Below, piece by piece: positions 1-8,633 of a stretch of 64,000 nt of DNA. The stretch's first letter is position 1. Each line of letters starts with the position of its first letter. Source of the stretch: Arenibacter palladensis (GTDB taxonomy: Bacteria; Bacteroidota; Bacteroidia; Flavobacteriales; Flavobacteriaceae); assembly GCF_900129275.1 (NCBI RefSeq), contig NZ_FQUX01000002.1:3795-67794 (forward strand), read 5' to 3'. The notes under the pieces are model-generated. The model did no database searches and was not told the DNA's origin. It was given only the letters and a program-made list of their open reading frames with translations. A program made the position numbers and the translations under genes.

Positions 1-13
1 AAAACACAGAATT

Positions 14-319
14 ATGACCAGACATTACGGAATGTTCCAGTTCAAGGAAGGGATAAGCGAGGCCGAGATCGAGAATTGTTTTGCCACCATGCAGGCCATG
101 GTAGGCAAGATACCGGGACTGTTGGAGATGGAGCACGGGCCCTATGACAGTACGGAAGGGCTGAACGATGGCTATACCCATGGCTTTATCATGAGCTTCG
201 ACAGCCCTGAATCCAGGGAGGCCTATCTTCCGCACCCCATACACGAGAAGGTCAAGGAATTGGTAGTACCAAAATTGGAGCGGGTAGTGGTGTTCGACTT
301 CAACGTTCAACCAAAATAA
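14..319 (+). CDS. Dabb-domain (stress-responsive alpha/beta barrel) protein
   Basis: A 101-residue soluble protein with no signal peptide. The length, the opening 'HYGMFQFKEGISEAEIE' and the closing beta strand 'VVVFDFNV' match the Dabb family (ferredoxin-like dimeric barrel). Members are usually small enzymes or accessory proteins of unknown substrate. The start is the ATG at 14; the region upstream is outside the window. The next gene begins 6 bases after the stop, so the two are probably co-transcribed. Base composition of this pair is visibly richer in G and C than most of the window. The family call is fairly safe; the function is not known. Confidence 0.8.
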   Translation: MTRHYGMFQFKEGISEAEIENCFATMQAMVGKIPGLLEMEHGPYDSTEGLNDGYTHGFIMSFDSPESREAYLPHPIHEKVKELVVPKLERVVVFDFNVQPK

Positions 320-325
320 AAGCTT

Positions 326-1546
326 GTGGCGATTTCCGATAAAAGCATAGTAATGTTGGGCTGCTTTGATACCAAGGGGGAGGATTTTTCCTATCTCCTA
401 AAAAGTATCAAGGCGTTGGGCCAGCAAGTGATTACTATAAACACCGGGGTCATGGAGACTTCCGTTGATTTCCCCATCGATGTGGATCAGGACGCCGTGG
501 CGAAAGCCTCGGGCACGAGCTTGGAGGCTATCCGAAAATCCAATGACCGGGGCAGGGCAGTGGAGCTGATGGGAAAAGGTGCCGCTTCCATCCTGGCGGA
601 CCTTGCTTCTAGTGACCGGATCAAGGGCGTCATCGGCATGGGCGGTGGCGGTGGAACCTATATCATCCTGGAGGCCATGCAGGCAGTGCCCTTGGGCATC
701 CCCAAATTCTGCCTTAGCACGGTAGTGGCCAAGGACCTTTCCCGGCAGATAGGGGTCAAGGATATTACCCTGATGTCGTCGGTAGTGGACGTGGCCGGCC
801 TCAACAGTATCAGTAGACTGTTGATACGACAGGCGGCATCGGCGATCACAGCCATGTCTGACACCAAGGTAGACGCCGCGGAGGAGACCCAAAGGAGCAT
901 CGCCATCAGTATGTTCGGAAACACGACCAAATGCGTGGACAAGTGCACCGAATTGTTAAGGGCCAAGGGCTACGAGGTCATGGCCTTCCATGCCACCGGA
1001 GTGGGCGGGGCCACCATGGAATCACTGATCCGTGAAGGGGTCTTTGATGCGGTGCTGGACGTTACCACCACCGAACTTGCCGATGAACTTTGCGGGGGCA
1101 TTTTGAGCGCGGGCCCTGACCGATTGACGGCAGCCACGGAAATGGGGATCCCCCAGATCGTGGTACCAGGCTGCCTGGACATGGTAAATTTTGCACAAAT
1201 GGACACGCTTCCCGAAAAGTACAGGTCGCGACAGCTCTATAGTTGGGCACCGGACGTGACCCTGATGCGGACCAATGTCAGCGAGAACGAAACCCTAGGG
1301 AAACAGTTGGTGGACAAGCTAATAGGGGCCAAGGCCCCTGTGGAGATCCTCCTGCCGCTAAAGGGCATATCGCAGATCGACAGCGAAGGGGATATTTTCT
1401 ATGATCCCGAAGCGGATTCGGCCCTGTTCGGGGCCATCAAGGAAAGCGCCGACGGGCATGTGCCCGTCATGGAAGTAGACGCCCATATCAACGACGCTGC
1501 CTTTGCCAAGGCCTTGGTGGAGCGTTTGTTGAAACTAATGGAGTAA
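326..1546 (+). CDS. Tm-1-like ATP-binding domain protein (UPF0261)
   Basis: A 406-residue protein of the UPF0261/Tm-1-like family, named after the tomato Tm-1 ATP-binding inhibitor domain. Features seen: an N-terminal 'VMLGCFDTKGEDFSYL', a glycine-rich stretch 'GVIGMGGGGGTYI' near residues 102-114, a second half starting 'IAISMFGNTTKCVDKC' and a conserved 'VPGCLDMVNF'. Bacterial members are uncharacterised and often lie beside TIM-barrel hydrolases. The start is GTG at 326, 6 bases after the Dabb stop; an ATG alternative would remove the first conserved strand. A probable operon with the upstream Dabb gene. The sequence is G+C-richer than its neighbours, which could reflect transfer or codon bias. 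Confidence 0.85.
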   Translation: MAISDKSIVMLGCFDTKGEDFSYLLKSIKALGQQVITINTGVMETSVDFPIDVDQDAVAKASGTSLEAIRKSNDRGRAVELMGKGAASILADLASSDRIKGVIGMGGGGGTYIILEAMQAVPLGIPKFCLSTVVAKDLSRQIGVKDITLMSSVVDVAGLNSISRLLIRQAASAITAMSDTKVDAAEETQRSIAISMFGNTTKCVDKCTELLRAKGYEVMAFHATGVGGATMESLIREGVFDAVLDVTTTELADELCGGILSAGPDRLTAATEMGIPQIVVPGCLDMVNFAQMDTLPEKYRSRQLYSWAPDVTLMRTNVSENETLGKQLVDKLIGAKAPVEILLPLKGISQIDSEGDIFYDPEADSALFGAIKESADGHVPVMEVDAHINDAAFAKALVERLLKLME

Positions 1547-1656
1547 GTACCAATGCAGACAATAGTATTGCAGAAAAGTTGGGATAAGATCGATTCCAAC
1601 CTTAACCATTAGAGTCCGTCCGATTCCTATTAAAACATTTTAGAGTGAATTATTAA

Positions 1657-1684
1657 GGGTTCCACAATATTGGAGCCCTTTTTG
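1657..1684 (+). terminator. Rho-independent terminator after the Dabb/Tm-1 pair
   Basis: Stem GGGTTCC (1657-1663) pairs with GGAGCCC (1672-1678) with one G-T pair, followed by a run of five T. It lies about 110 bases after the Tm-1-like stop and separates that operon from the permease gene. The rest of 1547-1827 shows nothing else recognisable. Confidence 0.65.
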
Positions 1685-1827
1685 TTAATTTATTTAAAAC
1701 TTAAGCCTCTAAATTTAATTATTATACATTGTAACCTTATATTGCAAACCGTCAAAAAGTTCATAATTGTGTATTGACCTTCTCACAATAAATAACCATA
1801 ATACCATTACTATAACCACCACAAAAT

Positions 1828-3549
1828 ATGGATACGACCAAAGAATTTAAACAATTAAAAGACTTAAACGAGGAACAATTACCCGTTGCCAAACATAAGT
1901 TACATGATTGGACCCATTTTGCCGGACTATATGCCGCGGAGCACGTAGCGGCAACAGAGTTCGTCATTGGAGCTACCTTTGTTGCCCTTGGTGCAAAAAC
2001 AATGGATATTTTATTGGGCCTATTGATCGGGAATGTATTGGCCGTTCTTAGTTGGACATTCATTACTTCTCCCATTGCAGTGGATACCCGTTTAAGCTTA
2101 TATACCTATCTCAACAAGATTGCCGGGGATTCCATGACCAAACTCTATAATTGGGCCAATGTCATTATCTTTTCGGTCATATCTGCAGCTATGGTAACGG
2201 TTTCCGCTACCGCAGTTAGATTTGCCTTTGATATCCCTGCCCAACTCAATTGGTACCCTACCAATATGTGGTTTATTTTGATAGTATTGTGTGTGGGTAT
2301 CGTGGTGGTTTCTATAGCGCTATACGGTTTTAACGCTGTTTCCGAATTTTCCGGTCTCTGCGCCCCATGGTTGTTCGTCATGTTCACCAGTGGTGCCATG
2401 GTGCTTTTACCAGCATTGTCCTTGGACGTTTTGGAAAAAACTTTACCCAATGGTTGGAACGATTTTATAAGTTTGGGCGATCAATCCATATGGACAGGAA
2501 CGGATAGTGACGGGGAACCGGGAATAGGGTTGATAGAAGTCATCGGCTTTGCTTGGGCCGCCAATACCATTACCCATTTCGGGCTTATAGATATGGCGCT
2601 ATTGCGTTTCGCCAAGAAAAAATCCTATGGTCTGGCTACCAGTACAGGCATGATGTTCGGGCATTACGTGGCCTGGATCGCTGCCGGTATTATGGGGGCG
2701 GGAACAGCAGTAATCCTAGGTAAGGCAATTGTAGAACTGGATCCAGGTGATGTTGCCTATTACGCCTTGGGTTGGTCAGGATTTGTCATCGTTATTGTTG
2801 CGGGATGGACCACGGCCATAACTAACCTCTATAGGGCTGGCTTGGCCGCTCAGGCCATTTTCTATAACCATTCCCGAAAAAAAACGACCATAGTAGTGGG
2901 AATGGTAACCATAGCCATAGCCTGCTTTCCGTTTGTATTTTCGCAAATACTTCCACTGCTTACCTATGCCGGTCTGTTGGTGGTACCGGTAGGGGCCATT
3001 GTATTTGCCGAACATCAAATCTTCCCCAGGATAGGATATACGCGTTATTGGTCTTCCTATCGCCAATTAACCTTTAGTACCCCTGCAGTTGCCTCTTGGG
3101 GCTTGGGCTTGGTATTTGGTTTTGGACTTAATGCACTTAATGTAATGTCCTTCTTTTACCTATTTATTCCCACTTGGATTTTCACTATCTTGGTATATAC
3201 GTTTTTAGCGGGCCGTTATGGTGCCAAGAAGAAATATCCGGAGGCTGAACAGCAGGAACTAGTTAGGAATCAGGAAATTGCCAAGTTTCAAGAGCAACAG
3301 GCCAAAACAGAGGCCAAGCCCATTGTAGTTGTATCCTTATTTTCCAAGGTACTTAAAACCACAGCGATCATAGTCCTGGTCATCACCTTGGTGCTTGCCG
3401 CTGTAGTTTTATTTGGTAGTGACGATGAAAAAATGTACCTCGAAAATCGGGAAATATTTTACAGATATGCATTTATTTGCACCATCATTTATTTCGTGAC
3501 GGCCTATTGGGCATTGCTACGTATAAAATCAAAAAAAGCTAAACTCTAA
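1828..3549 (+). CDS. NCS1-type (purine/cytosine permease-like) transporter
   Basis: A 573-residue polytopic inner-membrane protein with about twelve hydrophobic segments. The N-terminal region 'HDWTHFAGLYAAEHVAATEF', the following 'ITSPIAVDTRLSLYTYL' and 'NWANVIIFSVISAAMV' are typical of the NCS1 nucleobase:cation symporter family. The C-terminus has an extra charged, coiled-coil-like segment (about residues 470-500) and two further membrane spans. Its stop overlaps the start of the polyol dehydrogenase gene (TAATG), which implies translational coupling. By family the substrate would be a nucleobase or similar heterocycle, but the coupled enzyme suggests a polyol or sugar acid. The substrate is unresolved. 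Confidence 0.85.
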   Translation: MDTTKEFKQLKDLNEEQLPVAKHKLHDWTHFAGLYAAEHVAATEFVIGATFVALGAKTMDILLGLLIGNVLAVLSWTFITSPIAVDTRLSLYTYLNKIAGDSMTKLYNWANVIIFSVISAAMVTVSATAVRFAFDIPAQLNWYPTNMWFILIVLCVGIVVVSIALYGFNAVSEFSGLCAPWLFVMFTSGAMVLLPALSLDVLEKTLPNGWNDFISLGDQSIWTGTDSDGEPGIGLIEVIGFAWAANTITHFGLIDMALLRFAKKKSYGLATSTGMMFGHYVAWIAAGIMGAGTAVILGKAIVELDPGDVAYYALGWSGFVIVIVAGWTTAITNLYRAGLAAQAIFYNHSRKKTTIVVGMVTIAIACFPFVFSQILPLLTYAGLLVVPVGAIVFAEHQIFPRIGYTRYWSSYRQLTFSTPAVASWGLGLVFGFGLNALNVMSFFYLFIPTWIFTILVYTFLAGRYGAKKKYPEAEQQELVRNQEIAKFQEQQAKTEAKPIVVVSLFSKVLKTTAIIVLVITLVLAAVVLFGSDDEKMYLENREIFYRYAFICTIIYFVTAYWALLRIKSKKAKL

Positions 3550-5033
3550 TGAAAAATACGCTACTACTTAACCAGAAAAATTTGGCTCAATTGGGCAACC
3601 GTATTCCAGTTCCTACTTATGATCGCGATGCACAGAAAGTAGGATTGGTACATATTGGGGTAGGAGGGTTTCATAGAGCACATCAAGCTTTTTACACGCA
3701 TAAGCTTATGGAAGGGTTCGGTGCCGAAGGCTGGAGTATTTGTGGCATAGGTTTACGCGAAGGGGATAGAAAAATACATGACGTACTTCAAAAACAAGAC
3801 GAACTTTATACGCTTATCGTAAAACATCCCGATGGCAGGATAGAACCACAAATTATGGGTTCCATAAGCGATTTTAAACTGGGGGTGGATAAGACCGAGG
3901 CCGTTCTGGATATCATGGCAAGTCCCGACACAAAAATTGTATCCCTGACCATTACCGAAGGAGGTTATAATTTTAATCCCACCACTGGGGAATTTGATTT
4001 TGACAATCCGGACATCCAACATGAATTAAAACATCCCGATAGTCCTAAAACCGTATATGGATATTTAACGGCAGCTCTTAAAAAACGAAGGGATGCGGGC
4101 CTATCAGCGTTTACCGTTATGTCTTGCGACAATATTCAACACAATGGGGATGTTGCACGCAAGATGTTGTTAACTTTTGCCCGTAGCCAGGATATGGCCT
4201 TGGCCGAATGGATTGAAAAGGAAGTATGTTTTCCGAATAGTATGGTAGACCGTATAACCCCGGTTACAAGTCCATCGGACATTGAATATTTGGAGAAAAC
4301 CCACGGCATAAATGATGAGTGGCCGGTAACTTGCGAGCCCTTTATACAATGGGTAATTGAGGATAAATTCTCGAATGGTCGTCCTGATTTCGAAAAGGTA
4401 GGGGTGCAGTTCGTACCCGATGTAAAACCATACGAAGAAATGAAACTCCGCCTATTGAATGCTGGACATTCCGTTCTGGGTATTCTAGGTGCCATTCACG
4501 GGCATAAAACCATCAATGCCTGTATGGAAGACCAAACTTTTGTTACCTACCTCAGGGCATTTATGGATAAAGAGGTAAGTCCGGTTTTGGAAGAAGTGAA
4601 GGGGATAGATCTTCATGAATACAAAAACAGTCTGCAAGAACGCTTTGCCAATCCCAACATCAAGGACAGTGTTAGCCGTATTTGTTCGGAAAGTTCTGCC
4701 AAATTGCCCAAATTTTTGATCCCGACCCTCCAAGAAAATTTATCGGGTAAAGGAAGCATTAAGTTGGCCACCTTGGTAATTGCCGCTTGGTGCTACTATA
4801 GTGATAAGGGACTCGATAAAAATGGACAACCGTTAGAAATAATAGACGCTATGGGTGTGCAGCTACAGCAGGCAGCCCAAAAGACGCAAACCGACCCACT
4901 GGCTTTTATTCGGCAGGAATCCCTGTTTGGAGATCTTATTAAGAACAAGCAATTCACAGACCTCTATGTAGATTTGGTACAGAAAATCTATGCTGATAAT
5001 GATATTAAAAAGCTGATGCAAAGTCTGCTGTAG
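3549..5033 (+). CDS. Mannitol dehydrogenase family oxidoreductase
   Basis: A 494-residue cytosolic NAD(P)-dependent long-chain polyol dehydrogenase, the usual length for mannitol 2-dehydrogenase or fructuronate reductase. The N-terminal Rossmann region contains 'GLVHIGVGGFHRAHQAFY'. The catalytic signature KxxxxNxxH is present as K299...N304...H307 ('KLRLLNAGH'). The family interconverts mannitol and fructose, or D-mannonate and fructuronate; sequence alone does not choose between them. The start codon overlaps the permease stop by one base, so uptake and oxidation are probably linked. Family confidence is high and substrate confidence low. Confidence 0.9.
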   Translation: MKNTLLLNQKNLAQLGNRIPVPTYDRDAQKVGLVHIGVGGFHRAHQAFYTHKLMEGFGAEGWSICGIGLREGDRKIHDVLQKQDELYTLIVKHPDGRIEPQIMGSISDFKLGVDKTEAVLDIMASPDTKIVSLTITEGGYNFNPTTGEFDFDNPDIQHELKHPDSPKTVYGYLTAALKKRRDAGLSAFTVMSCDNIQHNGDVARKMLLTFARSQDMALAEWIEKEVCFPNSMVDRITPVTSPSDIEYLEKTHGINDEWPVTCEPFIQWVIEDKFSNGRPDFEKVGVQFVPDVKPYEEMKLRLLNAGHSVLGILGAIHGHKTINACMEDQTFVTYLRAFMDKEVSPVLEEVKGIDLHEYKNSLQERFANPNIKDSVSRICSESSAKLPKFLIPTLQENLSGKGSIKLATLVIAAWCYYSDKGLDKNGQPLEIIDAMGVQLQQAAQKTQTDPLAFIRQESLFGDLIKNKQFTDLYVDLVQKIYADNDIKKLMQSLL

Positions 5034-5274
5034 TAGAAGATTTTGCTGTGACGGCTGAAAATTGAATCAACCGAAATAATTATAACACAATTGCAATGTG
5101 CAGGGCTTGGATTTTAATAAAAAAACCCGATGAATTTAGGAGATCTTCGAGAAATAATTTATTGAAAATTAAGTTGTTAAGTTTAAAATAAGGAGTTAAA
5201 ATAATTGTAACTTTATTAGTGAGACTCTATTTTAAGAAGTCGGTAAGACGCACTTAAAATTGCAAGTTGAACTA

Positions 5275-5296
5275 ATCCCGCCTTTTTCGGCGGGAT
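5275..5296 (+). terminator. GC-rich hairpin downstream of the dehydrogenase
   Basis: ATCCCGCC (5275-5282) pairs perfectly with GGCGGGAT (5289-5296) around a TTTTTC loop. It has no following T-run, so it could be a weak terminator or a short palindromic repeat. It lies 240 bases after the dehydrogenase stop. The stretch 5034-5274 shows no gene. Confidence 0.4.
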
Positions 5297-5341
5297 CTAG
5301 GTTCAATAGCTCGATCCTTGGGTCGATTCCTATTATTGGGT

Positions 5342-5379
5342 TCAGGGCCTGCCTTTGTCGGCAGACAGGCTTGCCCTGA
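5342..5379. repeat. Nested palindrome, REP-like
   Basis: TCAGGGC (5342-5348) pairs with GCCCTGA (5373-5379), and inside it GCCTG pairs with CAGGC. The palindrome lies just upstream of the cyclase start at 5409. Similar GCCTGCC/GGCAGGC-type palindromic material occurs near 36.60 kb. It may be a dispersed intergenic repeat or an operator. Confidence 0.45.
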
Positions 5380-5408
5380 GGGTTAATACTTTATATATAC
5401 TAATTGGT

Positions 5409-6056
5409 ATGGAAGAGGATATCTGCATTCTAATTTCCGACTTGTCTGGTTATACCGCTCTTACAGAAACGCATGGTGCTGTTTCGGCGGCAGATTTAAT
5501 TGATAGGTATATAGCAATTGTGAAAGATTGTCTTGTGGGGGATACCCATATCCAGGAGCGCACAGGAGATGAATTGATGATTGTTTCAACCTCTGCCGAT
5601 TTTTTACTTGCCACCGCGATGAATATAATTAACACTACATCCAAAGAACATAATTTTCTTCTGGTTCATGGTGGACTACATTACGGTAAGGTTTTAAAAA
5701 GGCATGATAGCTATTTTGGTTCTGCTATTAATCTTACTTCTAGAATTGCAGCCAAAGCAAACCCTGGTACTTATTGGTGTTCGGTAGAGTTTATCGAATC
5801 ACTTTCTGATAAGCCTCAAAGTAATCTCAAATCAATGGGGAAACACAGCTTCAAAAATATAACGGGCCTTGTGGAATTGTATGAATTAAGCAACGAAAAT
5901 ATAAATTCGGTTTTTATAGATAGCGTTTGTAGAATGTTGATATTGGATACGAACCAAGCCATAAAGCATCCAACGCGGAACGATATATATTTTTGTTCGT
6001 CAAACTGTCTAGATATTTATTTAAGGAATCAATTGTCCAATATGGAAGTCAATTAA
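5409..6056 (+). CDS. Class III adenylate/guanylate cyclase domain with C-terminal YHS-like domain
   Basis: A 215-residue protein. The cyclase domain carries the two metal-binding aspartates D11 ('ISDLSGYT') and D54 ('RTGDEL') and the transition-state pair N109/R112 ('INLTSR'). The last 45 residues resemble a YHS metal-binding domain: C174 ('SVCRM'), then C196 and C200 ('YFCSSNC'). An upstream ATG at 5355 would add 18 residues from palindromic DNA, so the ATG at 5409 is chosen. The gene is followed 41 bases later by an AraC gene with an HMA-like head and then a Cys-rich peptide gene, which points to metal sensing or signalling. Whether it makes cAMP, or still has cyclase activity, cannot be told. 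Confidence 0.75.
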   Translation: MEEDICILISDLSGYTALTETHGAVSAADLIDRYIAIVKDCLVGDTHIQERTGDELMIVSTSADFLLATAMNIINTTSKEHNFLLVHGGLHYGKVLKRHDSYFGSAINLTSRIAAKANPGTYWCSVEFIESLSDKPQSNLKSMGKHSFKNITGLVELYELSNENINSVFIDSVCRMLILDTNQAIKHPTRNDIYFCSSNCLDIYLRNQLSNMEVN

Positions 6057-6097
6057 GGAAGACTATTTATCAAAGTATCTTATTTTAATTTACAATT

Positions 6098-6673
6098 ATG
6101 GCCACTAATATATTGTTTGTAAAAAACATGGTATGTCATCGCTGCATACTTGCGGTTAGGGATATTTTGTTGGATTTATCCATATCGTTCGATCAAGTTA
6201 GTATTGGAGAAATTCACTTATCGGAAAGCCTTACCAAGGAACAAAATGAACTGCTGAGCACCAATCTCAATCAAATAGGGCTTCAATTGATTGATAATCG
6301 GATGAATGGGTTGGTTGAAAAAATAAAACAATTGGTAATAATGAAGGCGAGGAAGGAAGTTGGTCCAAATGAACATAAAATGAAGCTCTCTGTTTTTCTA
6401 TCAGAACAGCTGCATCACGAATATACTTATTTAAGCAGTTTTTTTTCATCAGTGGAAGGCCGTACTATTGAAAATTATTTCATTGATCAACGCATTGAAA
6501 AAGTTAAGGAACTACTGGTATATAAAGAAATGACCTTGTCGGAAATAGCTTTTGAAATGGAGTATAGCAGCGTTGCCCATCTCTCCAACCAGTTTAAAAA
6601 AATTAGTGGACTAACTCCTTCCCATTTCAAACGCGTGGGTTCTAACAAGCGAAAATTGCTCGACCAGATATAA
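6098..6673 (+). CDS. AraC-family regulator with N-terminal HMA-like metal-binding domain
   Basis: A 191-residue protein. Residues 1-68 resemble a heavy-metal-associated domain with the motif 'NMVCHRC' (C13, C16) in place of MxCxxC. Residues 85-185 are an AraC/XylS DNA-binding domain with two helix-turn-helix units ('MTLSEIAFEMEYSS' and 'NQFKKISGLTPSHFKR'). This small architecture is known in Bacteroidota next to copper or other metal-resistance genes. It sits between the cyclase-YHS gene and the metallothionein-like gene and probably controls this cluster in response to a thiophilic metal. The metal itself is an inference. Confidence 0.8.
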   Translation: MATNILFVKNMVCHRCILAVRDILLDLSISFDQVSIGEIHLSESLTKEQNELLSTNLNQIGLQLIDNRMNGLVEKIKQLVIMKARKEVGPNEHKMKLSVFLSEQLHHEYTYLSSFFSSVEGRTIENYFIDQRIEKVKELLVYKEMTLSEIAFEMEYSSVAHLSNQFKKISGLTPSHFKRVGSNKRKLLDQI

Positions 6674-6768
6674 ACCCAAAATTCTGTAAGTCTTTCCCAA
6701 AGTGATGTAAAATTTAAAGGCCATCCTGATGCTACCTTTGGCCTATAAAATTTTTAAAAACTAAAATC

Positions 6769-6891
6769 ATGAAATCAGAATTAAAATTAAACAGCATTGC
6801 CCAAAACATTAAACAGAGTTGCGGAAAGCCAAATTGTACATGCGAAAACTGTAATTGCGGCAGTTCCTGTAATTGCAAGGGATGTAATTAA
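6769..6891 (+). CDS. Small cysteine-rich metallothionein-like protein
   Basis: A 40-residue peptide. After an 17-residue N-terminus it has eight cysteines (C18, C23, C25, C28, C30, C34, C36, C39) in CxC and CxxC spacing, with no histidine. Such density and spacing is what metallothioneins use to bind Cu(I), Zn or Cd, though I cannot place it in a named family. It starts at the ATG 96 bases after the HMA-AraC stop and ends 26 bases before a strong hairpin terminator. The neighbours (HMA-AraC, YHS domain) support a metal-buffering role. It is short enough to be missed by gene callers. Confidence 0.75.
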   Translation: MKSELKLNSIAQNIKQSCGKPNCTCENCNCGSSCNCKGCN

Positions 6892-6916
6892 GCATTCTCC
6901 CTTTTTAACCAAATAG

Positions 6917-6950
6917 GCCGCTCAGGAAGACTTGGGCGGCTTATTTATTT
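6917..6950. terminator. Terminator between the metal cluster and the histidine kinase
   Basis: GCCGCTCA (6917-6924) pairs with TGGGCGGC (6933-6940) with one G-T pair, followed by TTATTTATTTT. It ends the rightward metal cluster. It also lies directly beyond the stop of the convergent kinase gene and so may serve both. Confidence 0.7.
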
Positions 6951-8342
6951 TGGTGGATCAACGGTGGCTAAAGGCAAGGTAAATTTAAAATTACTCCCTT
7001 TTCCTACTTCACTTTCCACCCAAAGTTTGCCATTCAATTTTTCCACAAATTCCTTACAAAGTACCAAGCCCAGACCAGAGCCATTTTCGTTGGCCGTACC
7101 AGGTAAGGTAACATTGGTGGAAAGGTCGAAAATTTTACGAATGGTTTCTGCAGTCATACCAACCCCATTGTCGTTAATGGAAATTTCCACCTGCTGCCCA
7201 TTGGCCGAGGTAACCACTTCTATATGCCCTCCGTAGTTGGTGAACTTTATGGCATTGGCAATGAGGTTTCGTAAAATGGTTCCCAAAATATTTTTGTCGG
7301 TAATTAATTCAATGTCATTGGAGGGGGAATATTTTAAGGAAATGTTTTTGGATTTTGCATTCGCCATTTTAAGGCCTATGATTTCTTGTATTACTTCAGA
7401 AAGTTGAATTTTTTCTGGACTGAAACCCAGTTCTCCGGTCTGTGATTTTGCCCAATTTAATAGATTGTCGAGTAAATTGAGGGTGTTTTTGGCAGTGGTA
7501 TTTATCAGCTCGGTACATTTTTCAGATTCCGGATCGGCAGACTTCTTTACATTGTCCATGAGTATATCGGAAAGGCCTAGGATATTGATAAACGGACTCC
7601 TTAGGTCATGCGCAATAATGGAGAATAATTTATTTTGGGTTTGGTGTAAGGCTTCCAACTTACGTTTATCCTGTTCAATGATTTTATTCTTCCGTAGTAT
7701 GGTCTTTTGATCTATTTCCTTTAAAAGCATTATAAAACCTATACTAATAGAACTAATTACAAGAATAGAAATTATTAAAAACCAGTTATTGAAAGTAGAA
7801 TTTTGGAGGAAAACATAGGACTCGCCCAATTGGAATACCTTAAAAGCACGAAAAAGCTGGAATAAGGAATATAACAAGAGAACACCACTTAAAAGGATGG
7901 AAAATTTGTATTTCCTTTTATTTACGAACAGATAAAAAGCACCAATAGCATAGAAAAATGAACAGGAAACAATTCTTATAATACTTATAATGGTGAAGTT
8001 ATCTTCAAATAACAAAATGGCGGCATAAAATAGAAGACCGGAAACAATAAATAACCGCAAAAGTTTTTTTCGGACTTTTCCATCAAAAGAAATAAGTCCA
8101 AAGGATGTCAATGCAAAACAGGCCACTAAAAAGAAATTGTTTAAACGCAAGGTAAGCAAGGGTGGTAAAACATCCCTATTGCCATAGAGAATAATGGCAC
8201 TGGTCTGTAACGTAATACCCAGTGCAACCAGCAACAAATACCATTGTTTGTGATGATAAAAATATTGATAGATGAACAGTGCCATGATAAATAAATTGTT
8301 CAGGGCAAGAAAAAACAATATCGAGGGGTAGTCTAATGTCAT
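6945..8342 (-). CDS. Orphan membrane sensor histidine kinase
   Basis: A 465-residue inner-membrane protein. Seven or eight hydrophobic segments fill residues 1-210 without a large periplasmic loop, so it probably senses within the membrane or its state. A short coiled coil leads to a HisKA domain with the phospho-acceptor H245 in 'SIIAHDLRSPF'. The HATPase domain has an N box ('NLIANAIKFT'), a G1 box ('DNGVGM') and a G2 box ('GSGLGL'). No response regulator is adjacent, so the partner is unknown. It converges with the metal cluster and shares its terminator. Confidence 0.88.
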   Translation of the reverse strand: MTLDYPSILFFLALNNLFIMALFIYQYFYHHKQWYLLLVALGITLQTSAIILYGNRDVLPPLLTLRLNNFFLVACFALTSFGLISFDGKVRKKLLRLFIVSGLLFYAAILLFEDNFTIISIIRIVSCSFFYAIGAFYLFVNKRKYKFSILLSGVLLLYSLFQLFRAFKVFQLGESYVFLQNSTFNNWFLIISILVISSISIGFIMLLKEIDQKTILRKNKIIEQDKRKLEALHQTQNKLFSIIAHDLRSPFINILGLSDILMDNVKKSADPESEKCTELINTTAKNTLNLLDNLLNWAKSQTGELGFSPEKIQLSEVIQEIIGLKMANAKSKNISLKYSPSNDIELITDKNILGTILRNLIANAIKFTNYGGHIEVVTSANGQQVEISINDNGVGMTAETIRKIFDLSTNVTLPGTANENGSGLGLVLCKEFVEKLNGKLWVESEVGKGSNFKFTLPLATVDPPK

Positions 8343-8633
8343 TGCTCTTACATCATTATATTTTGATAAAGATTAAAAAAAATCGCTCAATATTCTGCTT
8401 TTTTAAGGTTTTTTGGAAACTAAAATGGTTTTATGTTGAAAATAATTCATAGTGGGCTGGGTATAAGTAGGGTAGTGGATTATGAATTATGCTTTACATC
8501 CAATTGATTTTCGTGAAGTTGCGATGTATTTACGGGTCCATCCCTTGGACCTAAGGGATCCATTGTTTTTGGCCCACTTCCCTACAACTTTTGGAGGATA
8601 CCCAATGAATGGGTTAATTATTGTTCAAACGAT
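8343..8633. other. Intergenic spacer with no recognised feature
   Basis: About 290 bases between the kinase start and the TetR stop. I see no gene, clear terminator or repeat here. The open frame crossing it on the + strand is the antisense of the TetR gene. Confidence 0.5.
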
